A stretch of DNA of 33,572 nucleotides from CBDUQN01 sp965369375 (GCA_965369375.1 CBDUQN010000026.1:1-33572), one strand, 5' to 3'; positions 24,514-33,375 are shown, counted from the stretch's first letter. Notes: generated by a model from the sequence alone, not told the origin. Numbers and translations: made by a program.

Positions 24514-25665
24514 TCAAAACAAACGGTAGCGAATCCGGTACAGGAAACGGCGGATTGCGCGAGCCGCACTGAGGAAGATACGGTTACCGAGAAGTATCAG
24601 ATGGAGCCGGTACCGGAGCGCATAGAGCTTACCCTTCCATGTGTGCGCGCTGAACAATTGATGCAGGTTCAATTCGTTATCGCACCAGTCACGCTTGTAC
24701 TCCTCATCGCCGATCGTAAAATCAAACACTTCGATCCCGTGCCGAAAACACCATCTGAATAAATGAAAGAGCAGCAAACGGCCTGGAGAGTACATCATCC
24801 AGCGTCCGCCCGCGAAGCTCGGCATGTAGTAATAAAACCTGCGCCGGTACGTCATTCCCCAGTGAGTCGTTATGATCTTATCATTGAGATGCAATCCGGA
24901 GATGTTCAATGCGCCGCTCGAGACGAGCCCGTTGCTCGGGTGCATGAAAAACCGCCTGTGCGGTTCGGGATCGAGAAAATCGGGCGCAAGAATCTCCCGA
25001 TACCGATTTTGCTTCTGCTCGATCATCGCCTGCGTGATACTGTTAAATGTCGACTCATCGCTGCCGTCGGTCATGGAAAACGACAGTCGCCCCGTATCGG
25101 TCAAACGGCGGTGTTTCCTTCGATCCGTCGACCGCGTGCGTGAGCCCGCATGCAGCTTGTAAAAATCATCCCAGTTTGCCGTGATCCGCACATAATGGGC
25201 ATTGCTGTGATACCTGTTGCACCGCAGCGTGCAGATCGGATTTGCGCGTCCGTTAATCGTCTCAGGCATCTTCGTCAGCCATATCGCATCCACCGCAGGG
25301 ACATGCCGCAGAATCGCATCCCAGATAGTGCCGAAATCAATCGCGGCCGAACTCCCCCGCTCTTCCATGAGGGCCGGCGTGACGATAGGAGCTCCGTAAT
25401 CGATAAAGTCCTCCCCGAGCCATGTCAGCAACGAACAAAAACCTTTCCTCTCGATCGCGAATGGGAAAAAACACAACGGTTCGCCGGTTTCCGAATAAAC
25501 AGCCAAGAGACAGGGTCTGATGGACAGCTCAGCGCCGACATTGATATACCAGCTCTCGAGCCACTCATAGGTCTGAAAGATATAGAGCTCGCCATGTTCC
25601 TGAAAATCGAGCCAGGTTTCTCTGGCAGATTCGAGTGAGTCGAATTCACGAACTGTTATTTCCAT
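24514..25665 (-). CDS. FemAB/BioF2-like GNAT acyltransferase
   Basis: The protein resembles the FemAB-related or BioF2-like acetyltransferase domain family. It has FQTYEWLESWYINVG near residues 30-45, then a GNAT-like core whose C-terminal half contains the typical MMYSPGRLLLFHLFRW and FDFTIGDEEYKRDWC motifs (about 270-320). Such proteins transfer amino acids or acyl groups to cell-wall or polysaccharide precursors. The frame also opens at a TTG (25680), but the ATG at 25665 has a better start context. Its start lies inside the end of the preceding GNAT gene (20-nt overlap) and the deacetylase follows after 3 nt, so the three form one operon. The exact substrate is unknown. Confidence 0.87.
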   Translation of the reverse strand: MEITVREFDSLESARETWLDFQEHGELYIFQTYEWLESWYINVGAELSIRPCLLAVYSETGEPLCFFPFAIERKGFCSLLTWLGEDFIDYGAPIVTPALMEERGSSAAIDFGTIWDAILRHVPAVDAIWLTKMPETINGRANPICTLRCNRYHSNAHYVRITANWDDFYKLHAGSRTRSTDRRKHRRLTDTGRLSFSMTDGSDESTFNSITQAMIEQKQNRYREILAPDFLDPEPHRRFFMHPSNGLVSSGALNISGLHLNDKIITTHWGMTYRRRFYYYMPSFAGGRWMMYSPGRLLLFHLFRWCFRHGIEVFDFTIGDEEYKRDWCDNELNLHQLFSAHTWKGKLYALRYRLHLILLGNRIFLSAARAIRRFLYRIRYRLF

Positions 25666-26281
25666 TATTCCCGCCGGCAAGATCCTTTACCCAGTATTTC
25701 ACTTTCGTCGCCCATTTTTTTTCCCGCCCGCCTTTATCGATAAATATTCTGCGGGACTCGAAGATTCCGAGTTCCGCTTCTCTATACCCGCGTTCCTCGT
25801 GCATCGTTTCCACCTGAGGATTGTTGATGCTTACAACAAGTCCGGCGCGATCGTAACCGCCCTTTCGGATGACTTCCTCGGCGGCATTCATCAGCATCGT
25901 CCCGATCCCCTTCCGCCGGGCGGCCGGATGAACATACACATCCTCGAGGAACGGCTCCCGCTCTCGTCTCCCGGCGAGGGGGCCGTCATCACAACCACCC
26001 CATATAATGTAGATATGCCCGACCGGGATAATGTACCAGGCAACGAGATACTCGCCCGTGCCCTCCTCCTGCGCCTGTAATCTGTTTTTATGTTTGGAAA
26101 AATCTCCAGAGCTCAAAAAGGTCTCGAGCGATTTCACCGCATCGGGAGTCACCCTCTTGATGACAACATCTTGCGGGTTGAGGTTCTTGAAGACCACGGG
26201 GCCGACCGGACGCAGATACTCACGCACCTTCCTCAAGGCGTCGAGCATGGCACGAGCTGCACTATAGAAAATCTTTTCCAT
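25646..26281 (-). CDS. GNAT family N-acetyltransferase
   Basis: The 211-residue protein carries the acetyl-CoA binding signature VHPAARRKGIGTMLM (about residues 117-131), with the preceding FLEDVYV strand and later NPQVETMHEERGYRE that complete the GNAT fold. The first 35 residues are extra and basic. It is the first gene of the operon with the FemAB-like enzyme and deacetylase, and overlaps the next gene. It probably acetylates a sugar or amino-sugar intermediate, but that is inferred from neighbours. It diverges from the radical SAM gene. Confidence 0.86.
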   Translation of the reverse strand: MEKIFYSAARAMLDALRKVREYLRPVGPVVFKNLNPQDVVIKRVTPDAVKSLETFLSSGDFSKHKNRLQAQEEGTGEYLVAWYIIPVGHIYIIWGGCDDGPLAGRREREPFLEDVYVHPAARRKGIGTMLMNAAEEVIRKGGYDRAGLVVSINNPQVETMHEERGYREAELGIFESRRIFIDKGGREKKWATKVKYWVKDLAGGNNGNNSS

Positions 26282-26493
26282 ATCATATCAGGTTGCAACT
26301 ATTGCAATTCCATGTGTTCATCAATTTTGTATCAGGTGTCGTGCAAATTTGATAGTAAAGTAATACCATAAGTCGAGCCTATTGTCTAACTTGTTAATAA
26401 TTAAAAAGTAATGTTGATTACTGACCCGATAATCGATTAATTTGAGTACAATGGATTGCTCAGGCGCATAAATATCAGATCGAGGATCGTCTC
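26282..26493. promoter_or_regulatory. Divergent intergenic region with likely promoters
   Basis: This 212-bp AT-rich stretch lies between the divergent GNAT and radical SAM genes, so it must contain both promoters. On the plus strand TTGATT (26414-26419) followed by TAATTT at an 18-nt spacing is a candidate, and a TACAAT near 26448 is another. GTAAT and ATTAC flank a 4-nt gap around 26408-26421. None of these is strong enough to name firmly. Confidence 0.35.
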
Positions 26494-27495
26494 ATGGTAT
26501 ATCCGATAGATTCAGTCGTCGCTGTTACCTACAAGTGTCAATCACGGTGCAGGATGTGTTCCATATGGCAAATCAAGGAACACGGCGACATCCCGCCCGA
26601 AGTGTACGGAAAACTCCCGAAGACACTGAGAGACGTCAATATCTCCGGTGGTGAGCCTTTTCTGCGAGGCGACCTCCCGGATATCGTGCGCATTATTCAC
26701 GGACGTCTGCCACGCTGCCGGATAGTAGTCTCTTCCAACGGGCTTCTTGGAAAAAAGCTCGTCCCGATGGCGCAGGAACTCACGCGCATCTTTCCCGGCA
26801 TCGGCTTTGCCTTCGCTCTCGACGGCATCGGCGACAAACATGACTTCATACGAGGAGTGCAGGGAGGATACGAAAAAGCATTATCGGCAATCAACGGTAT
26901 GAAGGCGAATGGAATTCGTAACACGAGGATAGCGTTTACCCTCACAACGGAGAATGCCGATCACATGATCAGGGTATACCATCTCGCACGTGAGCTCGGC
27001 GTGCAATTCACCATGCAGGTCGCTCATGACAGCGATTTCTTTTTCGGAAAGAACGAATCGTCCATAGTGAAGAAAGAGCATCCACACCTCGAAAACGATC
27101 CGCTGTGCTCCGATATGGAAAAAATAATCAACAGCGAGCTCTCTTCTTTCGATCTCAAGCGGTGGGGAAAGGCTTTCGTTTATTACGGCATGTACAAGAT
27201 CATCATGGAAGGCAAACAGCTCTATTCCTCCCGTCCCGGCGTTGATTACTTTTATCTCGATCCATCCGGTGACGTTTATCCGTCAGTCGTTCATAACTAC
27301 GTCATGGGGAATCTCGCCGAGAGCGACTTCGAGACGATTTGGACCTCGCAGGAAAGCGAAGAGATTCGCCGGAAGTGCCGGGAAGACACCACGCCGTACT
27401 GGATGGGATGCATGCTGAGAAAGGCGCTCCTCGATCACCGCTTCCAGATCGGCATGTGGGCGTTGAAGAACAAGTTTCTTAAATTGAAATTGTAA
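26494..27495 (+). CDS. Radical SAM protein with SPASM-like C-terminus
   Basis: The 333-residue enzyme has the radical SAM cluster motif C-x3-C-x2-C (CQSRCRMC, about residues 15-22), followed by the GGEP SAM motif (NISGGEPFLRGD). The C-terminal part contains DPSGDVYPSVVHNYVMGNL with further Cys residues (KCREDTTPYWMGC) that resemble a truncated SPASM or related auxiliary cluster region. Such enzymes use a 5'-deoxyadenosyl radical to modify peptides or small molecules. It sits 15 nt upstream of a membrane-protein gene and within a polysaccharide locus, so it may act on a lipid or sugar precursor. The specific reaction is unknown. A GAGGAT site precedes the ATG. Confidence 0.9.
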   Translation: MVYPIDSVVAVTYKCQSRCRMCSIWQIKEHGDIPPEVYGKLPKTLRDVNISGGEPFLRGDLPDIVRIIHGRLPRCRIVVSSNGLLGKKLVPMAQELTRIFPGIGFAFALDGIGDKHDFIRGVQGGYEKALSAINGMKANGIRNTRIAFTLTTENADHMIRVYHLARELGVQFTMQVAHDSDFFFGKNESSIVKKEHPHLENDPLCSDMEKIINSELSSFDLKRWGKAFVYYGMYKIIMEGKQLYSSRPGVDYFYLDPSGDVYPSVVHNYVMGNLAESDFETIWTSQESEEIRRKCREDTTPYWMGCMLRKALLDHRFQIGMWALKNKFLKLKL

Positions 27496-27510
27496 TCTCC
27501 CGATCCCCTG

Positions 27511-28599
27511 ATGGAACAGAATCGAACAATCATCTCGCGTAACAGGATCGCGAGGGGCATAAAGCTCTTTCTCGCGCTCACCTTCGCCGGCGCCTTCATA
27601 ATCCTCTACCGGAGCTCCTTTACCGAGAGCATAGCGCTGCTGAGGGGCTTTCGCATCGGGTACCTGGTGCTCATCGTTATTCTCGCCCTCTCGGACTGGA
27701 TTATCTCGGGGCTGCGGGTATACATATTCGCGAAAAAGATCCATCCCGGCATATCGTTTCAGCAATGTGTGAGGGCCAATCTCGCGTGCATCTTTCTCGG
27801 AGGGGTGACGCCGTCGCAGACGGGCGGCGGCGCCGGGCAGATATATGCTCTCTACCGCTACGGAATGCGGCTCGTCGACGCGACCGTCACGAGCTTTCTG
27901 CCCTATATCAGTACCGTTGTATTTCTGCCGGTGTGCGGCATCCTTATAACGATCTTCGTCGGACCGCAGTTCGAGGGCACGTATCTGCACGCCTTCTCGC
28001 GGGCGACGATTCTCGTCTTCAGCCTGATACTCGCCGCCGTGATCCTTTCACTCGTCGATCCCGTCCGGTTCGAATCGTTTGCCCGGTCAGTCCTCGGTGC
28101 GATCCCGCTCCTCGGCAAAAAAATCAAAGGAAGTGCGCGCATAGACGAGATGTTCCACGCGCTGCAGCGGTACCACGAATTGATGATCCTCTTTCTCAGG
28201 CGCCGCATGCATTACATCGTTGCGGGATTCATACTCACGGCTCTCATTTATTTCAACAAATTCGTTATCGCCTATCTCGTCATACGGGGGCTCGGGATCG
28301 AAGCGGAGTTCTGGCAGGTTATCTATCTGCAGCTCATCCTTATTCTCGTCTTCTATTTCTCCCCGACTCCCGGCTCATCGGGGCTCGCCGAGGTAGGAAG
28401 CGCCGTCATCATGGGACAGATCGTCCCGAAGACACACGTCGGCATATTCGTGCTCCTCTGGCGGTTCTTCACCCTCTTTATCGGCATGGCAGCCGGCTCC
28501 TATGTGCTGCTTGGAACGCTATTGACACCAGGGAAGGAAAATGCCCGGGAAATGAAATATGGGAACGGCTCCGAAGACCTCGAGGTCCCCGGGGGCTGA
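27511..28599 (+). CDS. Lysylphosphatidylglycerol synthase-like membrane protein (UPF0104/AglD family)
   Basis: The 362-residue protein has about eight membrane helices. It has the family's glycine-rich motif TPSQTGGGAGQIYALYRYG (about residues 107-125) and TPGSSGLAEVGSAVIMG near residue 287-303, both seen in LPG_synthase_TM/YbhN/AglD proteins. In some members this domain transfers lysine to phosphatidylglycerol; in others it appears to flip or modify lipid-linked sugars. No separate catalytic domain for lysine transfer is present, so lipid handling for the neighbouring polysaccharide genes is more likely. It follows the radical SAM gene closely and its stop is 2 nt from that of the convergent GT39 gene. 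Confidence 0.88.
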   Translation: MEQNRTIISRNRIARGIKLFLALTFAGAFIILYRSSFTESIALLRGFRIGYLVLIVILALSDWIISGLRVYIFAKKIHPGISFQQCVRANLACIFLGGVTPSQTGGGAGQIYALYRYGMRLVDATVTSFLPYISTVVFLPVCGILITIFVGPQFEGTYLHAFSRATILVFSLILAAVILSLVDPVRFESFARSVLGAIPLLGKKIKGSARIDEMFHALQRYHELMILFLRRRMHYIVAGFILTALIYFNKFVIAYLVIRGLGIEAEFWQVIYLQLILILVFYFSPTPGSSGLAEVGSAVIMGQIVPKTHVGIFVLLWRFFTLFIGMAAGSYVLLGTLLTPGKENAREMKYGNGSEDLEVPGG

Positions 28600-28601
28600 A
28601 T

Positions 28602-30248
28602 CTATCTCTCCTTTACGAATAAATCGACCGATCCGTAACTCAATTTATACGTTCTTGCGCGTTTAAGCTTCTTGTTCTTGAACTCGTCTGCATTGAACAC
28701 TCCGCCCCTTCGGAGCATGAAGTACAGGATCCGGCCGTCCTTGAATCCGATCTGCTGTATCGAATAACTATTCAGAATATAGTCTTTCAGCTCCTTGTCT
28801 CTCGGTTGCCACTCCGTTCGATACAGGAGTATCCATTTTACATTTCTCTCTTTCTGCGCCGCTTTCAATCTGTTCAGTCCGGCGGGCAGTATCTCCCCTT
28901 TCTTTCCCGCCTCCCACAGCGTGCCATAGAATTGCGTCCTGAACGCCTCGTATGTCCTGTCCGAGGGAGAACCGTATGAAATGAGGATCCGATCTTCGGC
29001 GTCGCCGTGTTCCTCGACGTATCTGCCCGCCACATCGGTCCCCATCATCATTATGTCGAAGAGCTTTTCGGTATTCGCCCTGATCGCCTGCAAAGTGAAG
29101 AAGAGAATAACAGCGAGAAAGATGTATTTCAGATACCTCCGTTTCAAGAGGTCCACAAGCCCCAGGGCTTCACGTAACGCGATCGCAATGCCGAAACAGA
29201 TCATCGGCAAAAACGGCATATGATAGTAGCTGTACCGCACGGCAAAGTCGGAGATGAGCAGAAAATAGAGAATCATCGAAATGAAAGAACCGATGATAAA
29301 CCTCGACATCTTCGATTTGATATCCAGAAAACTCAGGGTAAACCCGACGGCGAACAGCCCAAAGCAGAAATAGGTATAATTTTCCCCGATATACTTCCAG
29401 ACAAGAGGCAGATGCATTTCCCAATACCGAAGCGTGAATGCCTGCGCGAGAAAGAGCCGGCTGACGGGAAAGAGGCTCTTTGAATATACCAGCGTGAGTT
29501 TCGTGAAAATGAGCCACACACATACCAGGAGAACACCGCAGGCAATAACAATCGACTGTTTTATGATTTTTCTGCGCATCCCGGCGTCCGCCAGCAAGCC
29601 GTATGGGAAGAGAAACAACAGTGGAATCAGAAGAAACAGAAATGTCCCTTTTATACTTGCCGCAAAAAAAACCGATACGGAAAAGTAGACGATGTGCCGC
29701 ACCTTGAATTCTTCGATCCACCTCAGGAAAAAATGCGTCGAGAGAAGAAGGAAAAATAGCGCCGGCATATCCGGCTGAATGTTGCGTCCGAAAAATACCG
29801 AGAGCGGCAGCACCGCCATGAAGAAGGCGGCGAGGAGCGCGATCTCCTCGCTGTCGGAGAGCCTCTTCGCAACCGCATGGGTGAGCGCCACGGCTCCCAG
29901 GGAAAAGACGATAATAACCAGCCGGGCGATCCACACCTTCACGCCGAAAATTTTCCATAAGCCGAAATAGATATATGGGAGAAACTGAAACTGGGGGAAC
30001 GCCTCGATATACCCGGGACCTTCCGACATCCCGGAGTAGAGAACCCTCTTGTGAAGGAAATCACCGTAGTCGAGATACCCCTTCGCGACGGAGAGGTAAT
30101 GCACTTCCTTCATCGAATGATACCCGATCGGCGGATAATCGATATGATAGAAGCGGAGATACAAACCGATCGCCATGATGCTCAACAGGACGATCAACGG
30201 GATCCTGCCCTTATCGATTGAAATCTTCATGCAAGTAAATGCTATCAT
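28602..30248 (-). CDS. GT39/PMT family membrane glycosyltransferase
   Basis: The 548-residue protein has around 11 membrane helices in the pattern of dolichyl- or undecaprenyl-phosphate-sugar-dependent transferases (ArnT/PMT_2/GT39). The first outer loop, IDYPPIGYHSMKEVHYLSVAKGYLD, resembles the catalytic loop, but the usual Asp-Glu pair is Lys-Glu here (MKE). NIQPDMPALFFLLLS is typical of the later QPDxP motif. It should transfer a sugar from a lipid carrier at the outer face of the inner membrane. Another ATG at 30230 is a plausible start; neither has a good ribosome binding site. It fits the adjacent polysaccharide genes. Confidence 0.85.
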   Translation of the reverse strand: MIAFTCMKISIDKGRIPLIVLLSIMAIGLYLRFYHIDYPPIGYHSMKEVHYLSVAKGYLDYGDFLHKRVLYSGMSEGPGYIEAFPQFQFLPYIYFGLWKIFGVKVWIARLVIIVFSLGAVALTHAVAKRLSDSEEIALLAAFFMAVLPLSVFFGRNIQPDMPALFFLLLSTHFFLRWIEEFKVRHIVYFSVSVFFAASIKGTFLFLLIPLLFLFPYGLLADAGMRRKIIKQSIVIACGVLLVCVWLIFTKLTLVYSKSLFPVSRLFLAQAFTLRYWEMHLPLVWKYIGENYTYFCFGLFAVGFTLSFLDIKSKMSRFIIGSFISMILYFLLISDFAVRYSYYHMPFLPMICFGIAIALREALGLVDLLKRRYLKYIFLAVILFFTLQAIRANTEKLFDIMMMGTDVAGRYVEEHGDAEDRILISYGSPSDRTYEAFRTQFYGTLWEAGKKGEILPAGLNRLKAAQKERNVKWILLYRTEWQPRDKELKDYILNSYSIQQIGFKDGRILYFMLRRGGVFNADEFKNKKLKRARTYKLSYGSVDLFVKER

Positions 30249-30359
30249 ATCAAACGGTTTCCATACCAGTATTTTTGCGAACAGAAGCCGGCTCGCTTCA
30301 TTACTTCTTTTGCGAATACGACTATGATGCCCTCTCCCTTCTTCTATATATATTCTAGT

Positions 30360-31196
30360 ATGCTCCTGAATGCGTTGAGATGGAACGTGTGCGCACGAAA
30401 CATCATAACAATCACACTGCTTCTCGTTTCGCTGAGCGGCTGCAGCGAAGATTCACCTCACGGTATCACGACAACCGGAACGAATGATCACAGCGTTGCG
30501 CTGTACGCTGACAGGGGCGCCGACGATGATTGCATTCAGGCAAGCAAAAACATGTTCGAATGGATGGGCTGCAACGTCACGCTGGTTGATGCGAACCGAA
30601 TCATCAATGAGGGGCTCGACGGCTTCAGCCTCATCTGTGTCCCGGGCGGTGACATGTATCAGTACGCCTACTACCTCTCTTCAAAGGGAAGAGCCCATAT
30701 AAAGCAGTTTATCGAAGAAGGCGGCGGCTATATCGGTATTTGCGGCGGATCGTACTTCGCCGCCTCGCGAGTCGTCTGGAGGGGAGATCAACTTCCGATG
30801 ATCCCGCTCGCCCTCTTCGACGGCGCCGCTGAAGGCCCCATCAACAGCATCCACCCATATCCGCAATACGGCATGTGTCAGATCGACTTCACGAACACAT
30901 CCCATCCGATAGCAGAATCTTTTCCCGATTCGGCCTGGGTGCTGTACTACTGGGGTCCGCATTTCATGCTGGACCAGATCATCGGTATCGACATTCTGGG
31001 AATGTACAGCGGGGAGGGAAAAGCCTGCATGCTCGCCTTCGAATACGGAAACGGCCGGGTATTTCTCATTGGAGCGCATCCGGAATTCGAGGAGGACAGC
31101 GATCGCGATAGTGTGAGCTTCGCCGATCAGTTCAATGACCGGGGTTCGGACTGGGATCTCATGAAGCGGGCGTTCGAATGGTGCATCGAAAACTGA
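30360..31196 (+). CDS. Lipoprotein with BPL_N/class I glutamine amidotransferase-like domain
   Basis: The frame is open from 30324, but the ATG at 30360 gives a normal signal peptide ending in LSGC, a good lipobox, so I chose that start (278 residues). The mature protein matches the biotin-protein-ligase N-terminal-like GATase1 family: VALYADRGADDD, then ICVPGGDMYQYAYY, and GGGYIGICGGSYFAAS, which holds the nucleophile-elbow Cys. The C-terminal half has LAFEYGNGRVFLIGAHPEFE. Such domains may bind or hydrolyse small molecules. An outer or inner membrane lipoprotein version is unusual, and no ligase domain is present. No neighbour suggests its pathway. No clear ribosome binding site precedes the start. 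Confidence 0.78.
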   Translation: MLLNALRWNVCARNIITITLLLVSLSGCSEDSPHGITTTGTNDHSVALYADRGADDDCIQASKNMFEWMGCNVTLVDANRIINEGLDGFSLICVPGGDMYQYAYYLSSKGRAHIKQFIEEGGGYIGICGGSYFAASRVVWRGDQLPMIPLALFDGAAEGPINSIHPYPQYGMCQIDFTNTSHPIAESFPDSAWVLYYWGPHFMLDQIIGIDILGMYSGEGKACMLAFEYGNGRVFLIGAHPEFEEDSDRDSVSFADQFNDRGSDWDLMKRAFEWCIEN

Positions 31197-31230
31197 CCGC
31201 AGCGGATCACCCTCTGCAGACCTCAATACA

Positions 31231-32367
31231 CTACTCTGTTTTTATCCGCACAGCCTTTTTCTTCTTTGGCGTCTTTCCCGTTTCAACGAAGTGCTTGATC
31301 TCTCTCACGCTCATCCCTTTGAGTCCCATATCCTCAATCGTGCGGCCACACTCGAAGTAATCAGCAATGTGGACGGCGCCGGCGAGACGAATCATGGCGT
31401 TTATCGTCGGCGTTTCGACACTGAACTGCTTACCGAGCGACGCAAGCGGTACGAGGCTGTAGGGGACATCCTCGGAGATATAGCGGTGTCTCAGGTTGCG
31501 CGGTGCATTTATACCCTGGTACCCGGGATTTGCCTGTATCGCCTCGTACAGTGTTATTCCCTTGGCCGAGTATGCTTCGTCGAGCCATCTCGTCGCTGAA
31601 CGGGCGCCGACCTACAGGGCGCCGGCGACAGCCATCCGCTCGTAATCGAGCATCTCGAGCACATGGGCGACGGAACGGGTAGCGCCGTCTATGTAAAACT
31701 GGAATTCGCCCTTGGTGCGTTCGATCCAGCCGGCGTTGAGCAGAGCCAAGGCGGGGTGAAGCACCGCCCCGATGTTATCAAGGCTTGTATAGAGCACGTT
31801 GGCGGCGGGTATGAACTGCGGATAGGCGTCGCGTACCGCGTTGAGCACCTCTCTCGTTTTCGTGGCCGGCAGGGCGGCGAGAGGAACCGAGTTCTTGTGC
31901 CGGAAGAGTCGCGCTTGCGCCGGACCGGTGCTGCGGCTCACAAATATAAAGGAGCATGCCTCTGCAATAAGGATATCTTTCGTGCAACCGGCACGCCGAA
32001 CGATCCTGCTGAACTCCATCGCACCACCGGTGCGGCCGGGATTGAGAATAATGACCTGACCGTCCTCGAGGTGCGGTGCGCAGATTTGCGCGATGAACTG
32101 ATGACCCTGCGCGGGAACAACGACCATGATAACATCGGCGCCGTCGAGGGCCTCTGTGATATTGGAAGTGGCATGCGCGAGGTGCCCGGTGCAGATAGTG
32201 CAGTCTTCCCGCTCGAGCTCTATATCGGCTCTCAAGGTTATCTCGGAGATCCGCGCGGGTGTTCTGTTATACAGGGTGACCTTGAATCCCCTCGCCGCCA
32301 AGTCGGCGGCCATCGCCTTGCCACCGTGACTGGCGCCGATAACCGTGAAACGTTTTTCCTTACTCAT
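31231..32367 (-). pseudogene. Opine/octopine dehydrogenase-like gene with an in-frame TAG
   Basis: The first part (32367-31615, 251 codons) is a Rossmann-type NAD-binding domain: FTVIGASHGGKAMAADLAARG, then VIMVVVPAQGHQ. It ends in IDGATRSVAHVLEMLDYERMAVAGAL. A TAG at 31612-31614 (codon 252) follows. Beyond it the same frame stays open for 126 codons and matches the second half of the opine dehydrogenase family: WLDEAYSAKGITLYEAIQ, NPGYQGINAPRNLRHRYISED, VPLASLGK and GRTIEDMGLKG. It stops at TAG 31231. The whole would be 378 residues, the usual size. Therefore it is either a nonsense pseudogene or a case of readthrough. These enzymes reductively join a keto acid and an amino acid. Start is ATG at 32367; GTG at 32373 is an alternative. 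Confidence 0.85.
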
Positions 32368-32415
32368 CGTCACCGCCCTCTCATACCAAGGTATACGAGC
32401 TACGATAGATATTGT

Positions 32416-33022
32416 TCAGTCGATCGACACCCCGAGACCGGCGATCCGCGCCTCCTCTGAGAGTGATTCGTCCGTTACCGGATCCACCGCGACACACGCG
32501 CCACGTTCATCGATACGGCTTACGATCCGACCGGGCGCATACGGATTGCTGTCGAGATGCGGCGCATTGAGTACCCCTGCTTCAACGGCGCGTGCAAGAG
32601 CCGAAGCGTCGGTGAACGGATCTTCCGCGTCTGCTCCGCCCAGAGAGCGTATCGCTCTCAACGTCACCTCCGACTCGCCGATCAATTCGTTCTTGCGCCG
32701 CTGCACTTCTGTGTCGGCCGTCATGTCGGGCTGTCCCCCGAGCGCATTCTCGATTACCCGGTACGCTGTTTTGCAGGCCTCGATCACCTCTTCCGGCCGA
32801 GCGGCATGATGAGCTTCGCTGTGACCAACGACGTGTACGATGTGGGGATCGAGGGACATCTGGAGGTAAACCGAAGTCGCAAGGTGACCGCGCGCGGCGT
32901 TTGGCTCGAGCGGATAGCTGAGAAGCCCCGTGCGGGTCTGTTTAAAGATTTTGAAATCGTTTGCCGCTAGTGGTTGGGTCATTTCCAGACACGCCGCATG
33001 CGCCAGCCACAATCGTCTTCAT
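32416..33022 (-). pseudogene. B12-dependent-mutase-like gene remnant (internal deletion and frameshift)
   Basis: An ATG at 33022 with AAGGTG before it reads MKTIVAGA, which matches the start of B12-binding proteins of the MutE/glutamate mutase-like type. That frame ends after 26 codons. One base out of frame, a long frame (about 33012 to 32416) reads CLEMTQPLAANDFKIF, then HIVHVVGHSEAHHAA and IENALGGQPDMTAD, then a C-terminal NPYAPGRIVSRI and CVAVDPVTDE. This resembles the C-terminal third of the same family, as I recall it. The middle, including most of the B12 domain and TIM barrel, is missing. It lies 42 nt upstream of the opine dehydrogenase remnant. The family name rests on memory and pattern, not a search. 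Confidence 0.6.
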
Positions 33023-33375
33023 TTCGCACCTTCGGTTTGTTTATGTCCGGATTTATTTAAAGCCCGGCGGTACTCTGAAAAGCCATGAATCCCCAAATAA
33101 TCTCGAGCGCGGCATTGTATCGTTCATATCCCAACGCAAAACATCATCCTTGTCAATCTCGTCTGTTTGTTTGCACCCGGTCTGTTCGACTGCACAACAT
33201 TTCAGATTATTTGTGCTAATTTCCAGTGTTTGTAAGAAAGGTTTTATTACATAGTGCAAGGAGGGAGAAACGAACCAACTAATGGGCTTGTCAATATCTT
33301 TGCCAGGCACAGTCCGATTCTCGAGAACGTGATCATTCAATTAATCGGCCCCAGTTTAAGGGCACACCGACACGG
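33023..33375. other. Intergenic region, no convincing gene
   Basis: Between the mutase-like remnant and the secreted-protein gene there is about 350 bp. A 95-codon minus-strand frame (33340-33053) is present but shows no recognisable domain or convincing start. On the minus strand TTGACA (33146-33151) could be a -35 for the downstream remnant operon, without a good -10. A strong-looking AAGGAGG near 33260 on the plus strand is followed only by a 15-codon frame. CCGATT and AATCGG form a weak inverted repeat near 33311-33345. Confidence 0.4.

Noticed and set aside
31612..31614. Pyrrolysine at the in-frame TAG
   Set aside because: Opine dehydrogenases are not known pyrrolysine proteins, TAG ends other genes in this window and no pyl gene is visible, so it is kept only as a remote alternative.
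31663..32460. 265-codon plus-strand frame opposite the opine dehydrogenase
   Set aside because: Antisense to a recognisable Rossmann-domain gene and without a domain or ribosome binding site.
33053..33340. 95-codon minus-strand frame in the right-hand intergenic region
   Set aside because: No family resemblance or clear ribosome binding site; it may be chance in a non-coding stretch.
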